A stretch of 64,000 nucleotides of DNA from Arenibacter sp. ARW7G5Y1 (GCF_003201775.1 NZ_QJJZ01000009.1:62001-126000), one strand, 5' to 3'; numbered from the stretch's first letter, positions 14,276-23,710 are shown. Numbers and translations are program-made. The notes: generated by a model not told the origin, from the letters alone.

Positions 14276-16786
14276 CTATCTTAATTTTCCCTTGGCCCGT
14301 TTTACCATCTTCACTATTTCATACCATAGCACAGAGACAATGCCTACAACAACAGAAATCCCCAGTTGACCACCGCTTAAGGCTTCAAATTGAAAAAATC
14401 TTGTAAATGGGGGCATATAGAGTAGTAGTGCCGATAAGATCAAGGTAATCCCAATAATCAAGGGGACCAAGTTGTTCTTATATTTTAAAGTGGTCCAAAT
14501 GGAGTAGAGGAAAGAGCGGTTTATCAAGGTCAGGAATATATTGGATGAGATCAATACCATAAACACCATCGTTCTAGTCAGCGATTCATTATATCCTTCA
14601 TAAACGGCGTATTGGTATACCGATAAGGAACCCATAGTAATTACCAATCCCTGTACGATACTGGTTATCAATTCCTTAAAATTAAAAAATGTTGTTGTAA
14701 ATGGCCTTGGTTTTTGGATCATTGTATTTTTTTCCATGGGCTCGTTTTCATAAATGATGGAACAGGTGGGTCCCATAATCAATTCCAATAAAATAACATG
14801 GGAGGGTGAAAAAATGGCGGGATAGGCCCATCCCAATGCCAGGGGGATAAATACCGTTAGTATGATAGGGATATGGATGGATATGATATACTGAATGGCC
14901 TTTTTTAAATTGCCATAAATTTTTCTGCCCATGGCAATGGCATCGACCATTTTGGAAAGGTCATCGTCTACCAAGATCAAGGAGGCGGCCTGTTTTGCAA
15001 TTTCGGTTCCTTTTTTGCCCATGGCTATACCAATATGTGAGGCTTTTAGCGCGGGTCCGTCATTTACACCGTCTCCCGTCATGGCAACTATTTCCTTATT
15101 GGCTTTTATGGCGTTTACAATTCTTAATTTGGCTTCTGGGAACATACGTGTAAAGATCTGGGTTTCCATGACCTTATGTTGTAGTTCCCCATCCTGTAAT
15201 TTCATAAGTTCTTCCCCGGTCATGCTTTTTTCGTAGCCGGGAAAATCAATTTGTTTGGCAATGGCCATAGATGTCGCGGGATTATCACCTGTAACTAGTT
15301 TTACCTGTATTCCAGCCTTGTCAAAATCTTTAAGTACTTGGCGAATATTTTCCTTAGGAGGATCATAGAAGGCCACTAAACCCTTAAATTCAAATTGAAA
15401 ATCCTGTTGTTTTTCAGGAAAGTCGAACCCTTTTAAATCGGCCTGTCCCACCCCTAACATACGGTATCCTTCCTGCCCTAAATTGTTCAATACGTCAGTG
15501 ATCTGTTTTTTTTGGGCATCCGTAAGGTTGGAAGATTCCAAAAGAGCTTCCGGGGCCCCTTTGGCAGCAATGATACGGTTGCCTGCACTATTTTCGAACA
15601 GATGGGTCATCATAGGAGGTTTTCCGCTTAGGGGATACTCATGTATCATTTTATAATTGGGCCGCTGGTCCACAGAAGCAATGCTACCATAGGCCTCATG
15701 CAAAGCCTTTTCCATAGGATCGAAAGGTATTGGCTCACTGGCCCACATCGCTATGGTGACCAACTCCTTTTGATAAGTATTCAGAGGGGCATTGGCCGAA
15801 ACTATCTCTCCGGTATCCAGGGTGAAGAGTTTTGCAAGTTTCATTTTATTCTGGGTTATGGTACCTGTTTTGTCCGTACAAATAACGGTGGCACTTCCCA
15901 GTGTTTCCACAGTTTTCATTTGTTTTACAACAATGCCCATTTTCATCAACCTATAGGCGCCTAGGGCCATAAAGGTGGTAAAGGCCACCGGTATTTCTTC
16001 TGGCAGCACACTCATGGCCAAGGTCAATGCCTTTAACAAGCTTTCCAATATCTCCCGTGTTTGCAGATAATTGATTCCCCAGACCAAGAGAAAGATTATA
16101 CCGCCCCAAATGGACATATGCTTTACGAAATTGGAAATCTGTTGTTCCAAAGGTGTCCTTTCTTCTTCAATACTTTCAAGACTTTTTCCAATTTTACCCA
16201 ATTTTGTGCTGTTGCCAACATCTGTAATGGTGGCGATTGCCAACCCACTGGCAACTGTGGTACCACCAAATATCTTATTGTCCAATTTTGAAGCATCCTT
16301 AAAAACAGAAAACGATTCCCCAGTAAGTATGGATTCGTTTACGGAGAAATCGTTGGAATGTACAATGGTGCCATCCGCAGGAATGGTGTTGCCTTCCTCA
16401 ACCATGAGACTGTCGCCCACAACCAGTTCATCACTGGATATTTCTACAACCAGGCCGTTCCTAATAACCTGACTATTGGGTTGGGTTAGATTCTTTAATT
16501 TTTCCAGGGCCATCCTACTTTTGGAGTCTTGGTAGAGGGATATGGAAGCTACCAGGATTATAGCGACGACCATAAATATACCATCACCATTATTTCCTGT
16601 TATAAAGTAGATGGAGGAAGCCACCATCAATAAAATGAGCATTGGTTCTTGAGCTATACTTTTTAAGGCATCCAAGAAACCATTTTCCTTTTTATAACTG
16701 AGGCTATTTTTGCCGTACTTTTTCCCGGAGCTCTTTACCTCCTCATCCGTAAGCCCTTTGATGCCAAAATCGATTGGATTGATCAT
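14276..16786 (-). CDS. P-type cation ATPase (P2A-like)
   Basis: This 836-residue pump has the TGES actuator loop (155-158), PEEIP in membrane segment 4 (262-266), phosphorylated D305 in DKTGT, and MTGDGVNDGPALK in the P domain. About ten membrane segments are expected. The N-terminal cation-ATPase domain (GLTDEEVKSSGKKYGKN) and overall plan fit Ca2+-type P2 ATPases. PEEIP instead of PEGLP leaves the ion uncertain. It is divergent from hsp20 and shares one operator with it. A DosR-regulon pump (CtpF) has the same general type. Confidence 0.92.
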   Translation of the reverse strand: MINPIDFGIKGLTDEEVKSSGKKYGKNSLSYKKENGFLDALKSIAQEPMLILLMVASSIYFITGNNGDGIFMVVAIILVASISLYQDSKSRMALEKLKNLTQPNSQVIRNGLVVEISSDELVVGDSLMVEEGNTIPADGTIVHSNDFSVNESILTGESFSVFKDASKLDNKIFGGTTVASGLAIATITDVGNSTKLGKIGKSLESIEEERTPLEQQISNFVKHMSIWGGIIFLLVWGINYLQTREILESLLKALTLAMSVLPEEIPVAFTTFMALGAYRLMKMGIVVKQMKTVETLGSATVICTDKTGTITQNKMKLAKLFTLDTGEIVSANAPLNTYQKELVTIAMWASEPIPFDPMEKALHEAYGSIASVDQRPNYKMIHEYPLSGKPPMMTHLFENSAGNRIIAAKGAPEALLESSNLTDAQKKQITDVLNNLGQEGYRMLGVGQADLKGFDFPEKQQDFQFEFKGLVAFYDPPKENIRQVLKDFDKAGIQVKLVTGDNPATSMAIAKQIDFPGYEKSMTGEELMKLQDGELQHKVMETQIFTRMFPEAKLRIVNAIKANKEIVAMTGDGVNDGPALKASHIGIAMGKKGTEIAKQAASLILVDDDLSKMVDAIAMGRKIYGNLKKAIQYIISIHIPIILTVFIPLALGWAYPAIFSPSHVILLELIMGPTCSIIYENEPMEKNTMIQKPRPFTTTFFNFKELITSIVQGLVITMGSLSVYQYAVYEGYNESLTRTMVFMVLISSNIFLTLINRSFLYSIWTTLKYKNNLVPLIIGITLILSALLLYMPPFTRFFQFEALSGGQLGISVVVGIVSVLWYEIVKMVKRAKGKLR

Positions 16787-16892
16787 ATAATTGGATTAGT
16801 GAATTATGCCAGCTCACCTTAAAGAAAACAGTAATCGCATATGAATGAAAAGGGATTAACAGCCTTGTTGGAGCTCAATGATAATGATACTG

Positions 16893-16966
16893 TAAAAATA
16901 AATTTAAATAAATTTAGAGAGACTGACCTATGTCATTTTTTTACATTGTTCTTGAAAGTAATTTAG
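16893..16966. promoter_or_regulatory. Divergent promoter with operator TGACCTATGTCA
   Basis: The operator is at 16924-16935. The minus-strand -7 box TATTTTTA at 16900-16893 drives the ATPase, and the plus-strand box TAATTTAG at 16959-16966 drives hsp20. Both are exactly 23 bp from the operator. Confidence 0.82.
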
Positions 16967-17004
16967 GGCTATAATATATGTATAACCCTAAAAAACACAG
17001 TATT

Positions 17005-17469
17005 ATGTCACTTGTAAAATTTAAAAGAAGACCATTTGGAAATTTAGTGAACCAGGATTTTTTTGATTTGGACGATTTTTTTGATAATCGTGCTTGGGGA
17101 AGGGATATGTTGCCCGATAGTTTCTGGAACGGGAAAAGATCGGAACCAGCTTTGAATATTAAGGAAACCGATGACCATTTTGAAATCGAGTTGGCCGCTC
17201 CGGGATTTCAAAAAAAGGACTTTGAAGTAACCATTGATGATGGATGCCTAAATATTGCTGCCGAGAAATCACAATCCAAGGAGGAAAAGGAGGACAAATT
17301 TACACGTAGGGAATTTAGCTATAATTCCTTTGAGCGTTCCTTACAATTACCTGAGAATGTAAAGCAGGAAGAAATTAAGGCTGCCTACAAAGATGGTATA
17401 CTGAGCTTTAACCTTGCCAAAAAAGAAACGACAAAAAAAATGCCTCCTAAAAAGGTACAGATAGGTTAG
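17005..17469 (+). CDS. Small heat shock protein Hsp20
   Basis: This 154-residue protein has an alpha-crystallin domain (about 48-140: PALNIKETDDHFEIELAAPGFQKKDFEV... through KAAYKDGILSFNLAKKE). The C-terminal tail, KKVQIG, ends in a V-x-I anchor. It should be a cytosolic ATP-independent holdase. MSLVKFKRRP at 17005 is chosen over an ATG at 16978, which would sit almost on the inferred transcription start. It is divergent from the cation ATPase under a shared operator. Confidence 0.95.
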   Translation: MSLVKFKRRPFGNLVNQDFFDLDDFFDNRAWGRDMLPDSFWNGKRSEPALNIKETDDHFEIELAAPGFQKKDFEVTIDDGCLNIAAEKSQSKEEKEDKFTRREFSYNSFERSLQLPENVKQEEIKAAYKDGILSFNLAKKETTKKMPPKKVQIG

Positions 17470-17501
17470 TTAGTTATTGGTTATTTATTTGGTTAGCAAT
17501 T

Positions 17502-17560
17502 GCCTTCCTGTCTTAACCCTAAACGTGTCCACACAGGGTATATTGGACAGGAAGGCTTTT
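17502..17560 (+). terminator. Hairpin terminator candidate after hsp20
   Basis: Perfect 11-bp arms GCCTTCCTGTC (17502-17512) and GACAGGAAGGC (17546-17556) are followed by TTTT. The loop holds a second small stem (ACCCT/AGGGT). The long loop makes it less typical than most terminators. Confidence 0.6.
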
Positions 17561-17699
17561 GAATTCCATAATTTGGCTGGGTTACATCATGTGGTGATAA
17601 GTAGGGGTAAAGAAGCAAAATACCTATAGAGATATTTTACCTTGTATATTTCAGCCTAGTATAAAAATCTTGATAACAAGTGATGATTTTTGTGGGGGA

Positions 17700-18539
17700 T
17701 CAATCTTTTGGATTCCCTTTAACCGCAGTGTCCAGAGAAAAGCCATTCATAGCTTCCAATTCTGCCTCCGACAGTAATTCCGAAGAAATGGGGTTGTTTT
17801 TTAAGGCGTTTATGGTGGCAATATATCCCAGTTCTAAGATTATGTCCAGGTTTTTTAAGGAGAACATACTGTATTTATCCATGTTAGACGGGCGAATCAA
17901 TAAATCACAATCCTTGAATTTCTTGGTCGTTTCATTGGCCACCATTACATGATAGGCCCTTTCCAAAACTTTGTTAACGTGGTTCAGATCCTTAATGCTT
18001 ACAGGACTGAAAGGGTTTACATAAACACCTACGATAAGATCGCAATACTTTTTAATTAGATCCACAGGGAAATTGTTTAAAGTGCCACCGTCTACGTAAT
18101 ATCCTTTTTCAATTTGTACAGGAGCAAATAATCCAGGAACCGCTGCAGACGCCAATACTGGTTTTATAAGTTCTCCTCGACTAAAAATATGGAGTGTGCC
18201 ATCGAGCAAGTTAGTGGCTGTAACAAAAAGTTGCCTTTCCAAGGATTCAAAGGTATCAACCGGTATGTAGGCCTTTAATTGACGATGGAATTTTTCTGTG
18301 TCCAGAAAACCAGGTTTTCCCATCGCATAATTGGTAAGACTAAAAATTTCCGTAGTCTTAAAAAAATCCAACATTTGCTCCCAAGTACAGCCCGAAGCGT
18401 ATAGGGCACCAACAATGGCACCTGCACTTGTTCCCGCTATATGCGAGGGGTAAATACCATATTCCTCCAAGGCTTTTATTGCTCCCAAATGGGCAACGCC
18501 CCGGATTCCACCCCCGGATAATACCAAACCTGTAGTCAT
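17700..18539 (-). CDS. Patatin-like phospholipase
   Basis: This 279-residue patatin-fold hydrolase has the oxyanion loop SGGGIRG (8-14), nucleophile S38 in GTSAG, and the dyad Asp in DGGTLNN. It starts at MTTGLVLSGG; an upstream start at 18566 is excluded because the -7 box TAATTTTG (18571-18564) overlaps it. There is no signal peptide, so it may act on membrane lipids from the cytosol. It is divergent from the LOV kinase operon. The presence of a lipase in the regulon suggests lipid remodelling (inference). Confidence 0.93.
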   Translation of the reverse strand: MTTGLVLSGGGIRGVAHLGAIKALEEYGIYPSHIAGTSAGAIVGALYASGCTWEQMLDFFKTTEIFSLTNYAMGKPGFLDTEKFHRQLKAYIPVDTFESLERQLFVTATNLLDGTLHIFSRGELIKPVLASAAVPGLFAPVQIEKGYYVDGGTLNNFPVDLIKKYCDLIVGVYVNPFSPVSIKDLNHVNKVLERAYHVMVANETTKKFKDCDLLIRPSNMDKYSMFSLKNLDIILELGYIATINALKNNPISSELLSEAELEAMNGFSLDTAVKGNPKD

Positions 18540-18563
18540 TGATCGTACTTTTATATTTAATCT

Positions 18564-18606
18564 CAAAATTATTGCATAATTGGGAGTATGGATATGACTA
18601 TTATCA
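18564..18606 (-). promoter_or_regulatory. Promoter with operator TGACTATTATCA
   Basis: The operator at 18595-18606 is followed after 23 bp by the perfect -7 box TAATTTTG at 18571-18564 (minus strand). It drives the patatin gene and fixes its start. Confidence 0.85.
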
Positions 18607-18632
18607 TGTTAAGGGAATCTGGGCTCAGGTTA

Positions 18633-18675
18633 TGACCGATATCATTTCTTTCGGATTAGGTGAACAATACATTTG
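18633..18675 (+). promoter_or_regulatory. Promoter with operator TGACCGATATCA
   Basis: The operator at 18633-18644 is followed after 23 bp by the perfect -7 box TACATTTG at 18668-18675. It drives the LOV kinase/regulator operon with a leader of about 118 nt, implying positive autoregulation. Confidence 0.85.
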
Positions 18676-18796
18676 TGTAACTGAGTGCTAAAAAACCAGG
18701 ATACAGGCCTTAAGAGGGGGTATATTCAACTAAACTCCTACCGTTCTTCCTTTTTGGTTTGGTCAAGACCATTAGTAAAAATCAGTAAAGGGGGCA

Positions 18797-21550
18797 ATGA
18801 CCGAAAAAATAACAAATAGCGATCTTTTTCAATCCATTTTTGAATCATCTTTTATTGGATTGATTGTGGTAGACCAATTTGGATGCATTCTCACCTCCAA
18901 TCTGTCGGCGGCAAGAATATTCGGCTATGATGGGGGCGAATTGAAGGGGAAGCATGTTCAATGGATTGTTCCAGATTGGGAGATCAACACTATTGCCGTT
19001 CCAATGGATGGTATTGTTGAAGGGGCCAAAAAGTTTTACGGTCTAGGTAAGGATGGGATCAAATTTCATATCGATTTTAGGATAGTGCCAACTGTAGTTA
19101 AAGGACAGAATTTAAAGGTTATATATTGTAAACCGGCCAATGTTTCCGTATTTGAAAGCGATAGAAAGTTTCGAACCCTGATCTCCAATGTAGCGGGAAT
19201 AGTATATCGTTCCAAAATTGATAAACCTTGGAATTTTGATTTTATTAACGAAGCTTGCCTTTCCATTAGTGGGTATTCTCCTGAACAATTTTATGCCAAC
19301 TTGGAACATACCTGGGAATCCATAATTCACCCAGAGGATAGGTCATGGGTTTTGGCAAAGGTAAAAAAGGCAATAGTAGGGGAAAGACCGTATCAGCTCA
19401 CCTATAGGATTGTTACGGCCAACAAAGAAATAAAATGGATCTGGGAACAGGTTTCCTGTGTTTTGGACCAACAAGGCATAGCCTACAGTTTGGAAGGTTT
19501 TATGCAGGATATTACGGAGCGTAAGGAAATGGAAATTGCACTTAACAAGGAAAAAAAATTACTACGTCAGTATTTGGATAATTCAGCTTCCATGTTTTTG
19601 GTGATCAATAAGAATTATTCCATTGAGCTTGTCAATAAAAAGACCTGTGAGGTTTTAGGTTATGATCGGGATGCAATTTTACACAAGAACTGGTTTACCG
19701 GCTTCGTTCCGCCAAGGGAACGAAAGGGACTAATGGCACTTCTCGATACTAGTTTTGCGGATTACGTGGATCCCCCCGATTTTTATGAAAACCATGTGTT
19801 GACCAAAGATGGTAGGGAGCGACTTATACAATGGCGAAATGCTATCTTACGGGATGGAAACGATCAAATTATTGGGGTTGTAAGTTCTGGTGTGGATATC
19901 ACAGAAACCAAGTTATTACAAAACACCTTAAATATAAGGAATAGTGCCTTGGAACTTGCTGGAAACGGAATTATTATTGTAGATGCCCAAAATCCAAAAC
20001 TGCCAATAATCTATAGCAATAAGTCCTTTACTAAAATAACGGGGTATGCCCGTGATGAGATTCTAGGAAGAAATTGTAGGTTTTTACAGAATAAGGATCG
20101 GCACCAACCCGAAATTGCAAACTTGGCAAAGGCTATACAAAGTGGTAAGCCCTGTAGGGTGGTACTCAGAAATTATCGTAAGGACGGAACCCTTTTTTGG
20201 AATGATCTGGCCATTACGCCCTTATATGACAAAGAGCAAAAATTGACACATTTTATAGGGGTTCAGAACGATGTTACCGAAATTCAGCAAAACAAAAGGA
20301 AATTAGAGGAATATGCCCAACAATTGGAGGATAGAGTAAAGGAACGGACACGGGAGGTAGAAACTACAGTGCAGAAATTGGCAGCCACCAGTTTAGATCT
20401 GGAAGATCAGGTGGTGGAGACCCAAAGGGCGGAAAAGAAGGCGAAGCTAAACAAGGCATTGTTTTCTGCCATAGCACATAATTTCCCCAATGGAATCATT
20501 ATGGTCTTTAATTCCGATTACGAATTGGTTTATGTGGAAGGGGAGGAGATGGACCGTATCAATGTTAAAAAGGCGGATTTTGAAGGAATTCCCCTAGATG
20601 ACATCCCCGTTTTTTCAAAAGGCCAGATCAAAAAAATAAAATCGGATATTCGAAAGACATTAAGGGGAAGCAATATTTCTTTTGAAGTGGATTTTCATGA
20701 TCAATGCTATGCCGTAAATTCGACACCGCTCTATTCCGATGAAAAAAAAATAATGTGGGCCTTGTTTGTTTACAACAATGTTAATGAGCAGAAAGAGGTA
20801 CAACATAAGTTGGAAAGGACACTGACAGCGGAAAAGGAACTAAATGAGCTCAAATCCCGATTTATTTCGATGGCCTCACATGAATTCCGTACCCCGCTAA
20901 GTGCCATACTTTCCTCTGCTATCCTAATAGGAAAACAGAATGAGCCAGGGAAAGAGGACAGGAGATTGAAACATGTCTCGCGGATTAGAACCAATGTAAA
21001 GGATCTAGTTGTTATTCTGAACGACTTCTTATCCTTGAGCAAGTTGGAGGAAGGCAAGGTACAGGTAAAACCACAGTCTTTTGAATTGATTCAATTTATA
21101 AAAATGTTGCTCGATGAAATGGAGCCAAACAAAAAGGATGGTCAAGACTTTGTCTTAAAGTGTCCCGAACCTTCCATATCGGTTTTTCTTGACCCCAAAT
21201 TATTGAATCATATCCTTATAAATCTTCTCTCCAATGCTATAAAGTATTCGGAGGAGCAACAAATAATCATCATAAAAATTGAGGTTAAGGGAGAAATACT
21301 ATTTATAGAGATTAAGGATAAAGGCATTGGAATACCCAAAGAGGAGCAAAAGAACCTGTTCAATCGCTTCTTTCGTGCAGAAAACGCCACCAACTTCCAG
21401 GGCACGGGTCTCGGGCTTCATATTGTTAAACAGTATACGGAACTATTGGGTGGTAGTATAAGTTTTAAAAGTGAAGTGGGTGTTGGAAGTACCTTTAATA
21501 TTGAACTTCCCGTAAATATAAACGGATATGAAAAGAATTCTATTGATTGA
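18797..21550 (+). CDS. Multi-PAS histidine kinase with LOV domain
   Basis: This 917-residue kinase has no membrane segment. In order it has three PAS/PAC domains (about 10-375), a LOV domain (about 385-500), a coiled coil, a further PAS (about 555-665), HisKA with H695 in SHEFRTP, and HATPase (NLLSNAIKYSEE, DKGIGIP, GTGLGL). The LOV domain has GRNCRFLQ with C427 as the expected flavin-adduct cysteine. It also has the flavin-contacting Asn and Gln residues (NYRKDGTLFWND, IGVQND). It should bind FMN and respond to blue light or redox state. Its ORF overlaps the next gene by 23 bp, so it is coupled to its response regulator. Confidence 0.95.
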   Translation: MTEKITNSDLFQSIFESSFIGLIVVDQFGCILTSNLSAARIFGYDGGELKGKHVQWIVPDWEINTIAVPMDGIVEGAKKFYGLGKDGIKFHIDFRIVPTVVKGQNLKVIYCKPANVSVFESDRKFRTLISNVAGIVYRSKIDKPWNFDFINEACLSISGYSPEQFYANLEHTWESIIHPEDRSWVLAKVKKAIVGERPYQLTYRIVTANKEIKWIWEQVSCVLDQQGIAYSLEGFMQDITERKEMEIALNKEKKLLRQYLDNSASMFLVINKNYSIELVNKKTCEVLGYDRDAILHKNWFTGFVPPRERKGLMALLDTSFADYVDPPDFYENHVLTKDGRERLIQWRNAILRDGNDQIIGVVSSGVDITETKLLQNTLNIRNSALELAGNGIIIVDAQNPKLPIIYSNKSFTKITGYARDEILGRNCRFLQNKDRHQPEIANLAKAIQSGKPCRVVLRNYRKDGTLFWNDLAITPLYDKEQKLTHFIGVQNDVTEIQQNKRKLEEYAQQLEDRVKERTREVETTVQKLAATSLDLEDQVVETQRAEKKAKLNKALFSAIAHNFPNGIIMVFNSDYELVYVEGEEMDRINVKKADFEGIPLDDIPVFSKGQIKKIKSDIRKTLRGSNISFEVDFHDQCYAVNSTPLYSDEKKIMWALFVYNNVNEQKEVQHKLERTLTAEKELNELKSRFISMASHEFRTPLSAILSSAILIGKQNEPGKEDRRLKHVSRIRTNVKDLVVILNDFLSLSKLEEGKVQVKPQSFELIQFIKMLLDEMEPNKKDGQDFVLKCPEPSISVFLDPKLLNHILINLLSNAIKYSEEQQIIIIKIEVKGEILFIEIKDKGIGIPKEEQKNLFNRFFRAENATNFQGTGLGLHIVKQYTELLGGSISFKSEVGVGSTFNIELPVNINGYEKNSID

Positions 21551-22595
21551 GGATAACAAGGATGTGCGGGAAAATACAGCAGACATATTGGAATTGGCCA
21601 ATTACGAGGTCACTACTGCCGAGAATGGTAAAATAGGGGTAGAACGCGCTGAAATATTTAGGCCAGATGTGATTATATGCGACATTATGATGCCCGAATT
21701 GGACGGTTATGGAGTCTTGGAACTGTTGGGTAAAAACAATGCAACCTCAAGTATACCCTTTATATTTTTGACGGCAAAAACCGATAGGGCAGAGGTGCGG
21801 TTGGGAATGAATTTGGGGGCAGACGATTATTTGACCAAACCTTTTGAGGAAAAGGAATTATTGGAGGCTATTGCCTCCCGTTTGCGCAAGAGCGATTTTC
21901 TTAAAAAAGAGATTGCAAAAAACATGGAGGGACTTAATAATTTTCTGGATGAGGCTACCCAATACATGGATATGAAGAGTCTTTCCAAGGATTACCCCCT
22001 TAAGAAGTACCATAAAAAGGAGATTATTTTTTGGGAAGGCGATAATGCACATTCCTTGTATTTCATAGAATACGGTAGTGTGAAGACCTATAAAAGCACC
22101 GAATCTGGAAAGGAATTCGTAACGGGTATTTTAGGCCCGGGCGATTTTATTGGGCAATTGTCCTTGTTGAATTCCAATAAAGTGTATGTTGAAAATGCCA
22201 CTGTGTTGGAAGATGCCGAATTGTGTGCCATTCCCAGGAAAGATTTTACTAAATTGCTTTATGGCAACTCTGTGGTTTCTCAGAAATTTATAGGTATGAT
22301 ATCCAATAATATAATGCACTTACAGGAACAGTTGGTGGATATGGCTTATGCCTCGGTAAGGAAACGGGCAGCCAAGGCACTATTGGACCTTTATGATAAG
22401 CAGGTAATACTGGATAAACCCAACGGGGGCATAGGGATTCCACGGGAAGATTTCGCAGGTTTGATCGGTACGGCAACAGAAACCGCTATCCGTACCTTAT
22501 CGGACTTTAAGGAAGAAGGTTTGATTGCCACCGACCACGGAAGAAGGATTACTATAACAAATGAAAAAGGACTTAGGGAAGTAGCCGATTTTTAA
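21528..22595 (+). CDS. Receiver-CRP/FNR hybrid response regulator
   Basis: This 355-residue paralogue of the regulator at 6512-7564 has a receiver (D52 in CDIMMPELDG, LTKPF near 105), a cNMP-type barrel (about 150-270) and a winged helix with E318 and R322 in the recognition helix. The ATG lies inside the kinase gene, which implies coupled translation. The two regulators are nearly alike in the DNA-reading helix (ATESLIRTLSGFKKEGLI versus ATETAIRTLSDFKEEGLI). I infer they read the same operator and let two kinases control one regulon. Confidence 0.93.
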   Translation: MKRILLIEDNKDVRENTADILELANYEVTTAENGKIGVERAEIFRPDVIICDIMMPELDGYGVLELLGKNNATSSIPFIFLTAKTDRAEVRLGMNLGADDYLTKPFEEKELLEAIASRLRKSDFLKKEIAKNMEGLNNFLDEATQYMDMKSLSKDYPLKKYHKKEIIFWEGDNAHSLYFIEYGSVKTYKSTESGKEFVTGILGPGDFIGQLSLLNSNKVYVENATVLEDAELCAIPRKDFTKLLYGNSVVSQKFIGMISNNIMHLQEQLVDMAYASVRKRAAKALLDLYDKQVILDKPNGGIGIPREDFAGLIGTATETAIRTLSDFKEEGLIATDHGRRITITNEKGLREVADF

Positions 22596-22630
22596 AGTTG
22601 CCAATGTGTAAAGGGTCAGAATCGTGGAAG

Positions 22631-22849
22631 CTACCTTCGGTTAAAAATGGCTTTGAGTTTCCTAATGGCATAGACCAACAATATTTGTTGTATGCTTCCC
22701 TTCAGGTTCCCTGCCAATTGCAATGGTCTTAGATTTGCCTTAACCTGATTAATATTAAGTTTAAGGCTTTCAATTTCAATTTGGCGCTGTAATTTCAAGA
22801 CTATTAGCCTTTCATCAATTTCTTTAAAAGAGTTGTATTGCTTCCCCAT
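22631..22849 (-). CDS. Small conserved helical protein of unknown function
   Basis: This 72-residue protein is highly helical and basic (starts MGKQYNSFKEIDERLIVLKLQRQIEIE, ends KAIFNRR). I choose the ATG at 22849, just after the upstream stop, over one at 22897 inside the preceding gene. It is the third gene of an operon with a YtxH-type protein and a holin-like protein, an arrangement common in this family (established only as a general pattern). The function is not known; a membrane-associated structural or stress role is possible. Confidence 0.72.
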   Translation of the reverse strand: MGKQYNSFKEIDERLIVLKLQRQIEIESLKLNINQVKANLRPLQLAGNLKGSIQQILLVYAIRKLKAIFNRR

Positions 22850-22853
22850 AGTC

Positions 22854-23198
22854 TTAATCAAAAAAATGTTTGGAAAATGTACGTAATAATGGCCCATTGA
22901 GCTTATTCCTAAGATAATAACTTATGAAAGCTATGAGAATATAGGCCATACCAACCACTAAATACCCAAGGTAAGTGCTTTCCATAACTGTGTTAAGAGC
23001 GTTTGATGCTGCCCAAGACAACAAAACCAAGGCAAGTAGGGCCAAAGCCCCAATTAAAAGGGTTTGTGCAAATACGGTCACCAGCTCCATGAGCACCTTA
23101 AATATTTTTAGCTTGGCATACTCTTCGCTATTTTCTAGATAAGACCTTACATCGGCTTCCGCCTCTGTAAGGTCTCTCTTAATTTCTTCCAAGGCCAT
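22854..23198 (-). CDS. Holin-X-like two-TM membrane protein
   Basis: This 114-residue protein has an amphipathic N-terminal helix (residues 1-40) and two hydrophobic segments (about 42-66 and 77-97). It resembles the phage holin superfamily III / Holin-X proteins that are common in non-phage operons next to YtxH proteins. Nothing around it is phage-related, so a lytic role is unlikely. It is the second gene of the operon starting at 23534, 6 bp after the YtxH gene. Confidence 0.82.
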   Translation of the reverse strand: MALEEIKRDLTEAEADVRSYLENSEEYAKLKIFKVLMELVTVFAQTLLIGALALLALVLLSWAASNALNTVMESTYLGYLVVGMAYILIAFISYYLRNKLNGPLLRTFSKHFFD

Positions 23199-23204
23199 AT
23201 TACC

Positions 23205-23534
23205 TTATTTTTGAAGTTGTGCGTTTTTCTTTTTTAAGTCTTCCAATTTGCGCTCCAAAGAAGCAATAATATCATCTGCCTTGTAGCTCATAGTGGAAAT
23301 GGCTTCATCCAATTTTCGGTCGAAGGCATCTTTTTTCTCGTTGGCAGTTTTGGTAAGTTCTTCCTTGGCGTGCGATATTCTATCAGATATATCATGGGTG
23401 GTTTCCCCAACTTTTTGCTTTAATTTATGTCTGGTCTCAATACCCTTGTCCGGGGCATATAAAATTCCAATTCCTGCACCTATGGCAGCCCCTGTCAATA
23501 ATGCCAAAAAAATATTCCCGTCGTTGTTTGTCAT
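23205..23534 (-). CDS. YtxH-domain stress protein
   Basis: This 109-residue protein has one glycine-rich N-terminal membrane segment (NIFLALLTGAAIGAGIGILYAPDKG) followed by a long charged coiled coil. This is the YtxH (general stress protein) pattern. It is the first gene of a three-gene envelope operon. The promoter upstream has a perfectly palindromic operator and a perfect -7 box, so it is a strong regulon member. Molecular function is unknown. Confidence 0.88.
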   Translation of the reverse strand: MTNNDGNIFLALLTGAAIGAGIGILYAPDKGIETRHKLKQKVGETTHDISDRISHAKEELTKTANEKKDAFDRKLDEAISTMSYKADDIIASLERKLEDLKKKNAQLQK

Positions 23535-23576
23535 GATTTTTGATTTTTAGATTACTACATGTTTTAGAATAATAAT

Positions 23577-23619
23577 CAAATGTAGCCCTAACAAAATCGA
23601 TTTGAAATGATTTAAATCA
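23577..23619 (-). promoter_or_regulatory. Promoter with palindromic operator TGATTTAAATCA
   Basis: The operator at 23608-23619 is a perfect palindrome. The perfect -7 box TACATTTG at 23584-23577 lies 23 bp downstream on the minus strand. It drives the ytxH operon. Confidence 0.85.
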
Positions 23620-23710
23620 TATCCTATTCCCAAATAGGTACTTAAATTAGGTTTCAAGTTTTGCAAGGCTTTGGCCGACCTATTAAAAAACCGGAAGGAA
23701 GAAGGACAAC

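Noticed and set aside
22854-23198. Holin as evidence for a prophage
   Set aside because: No integrase, capsid, terminase or lysin genes are near; YtxH/holin-like pairs are common outside phages.
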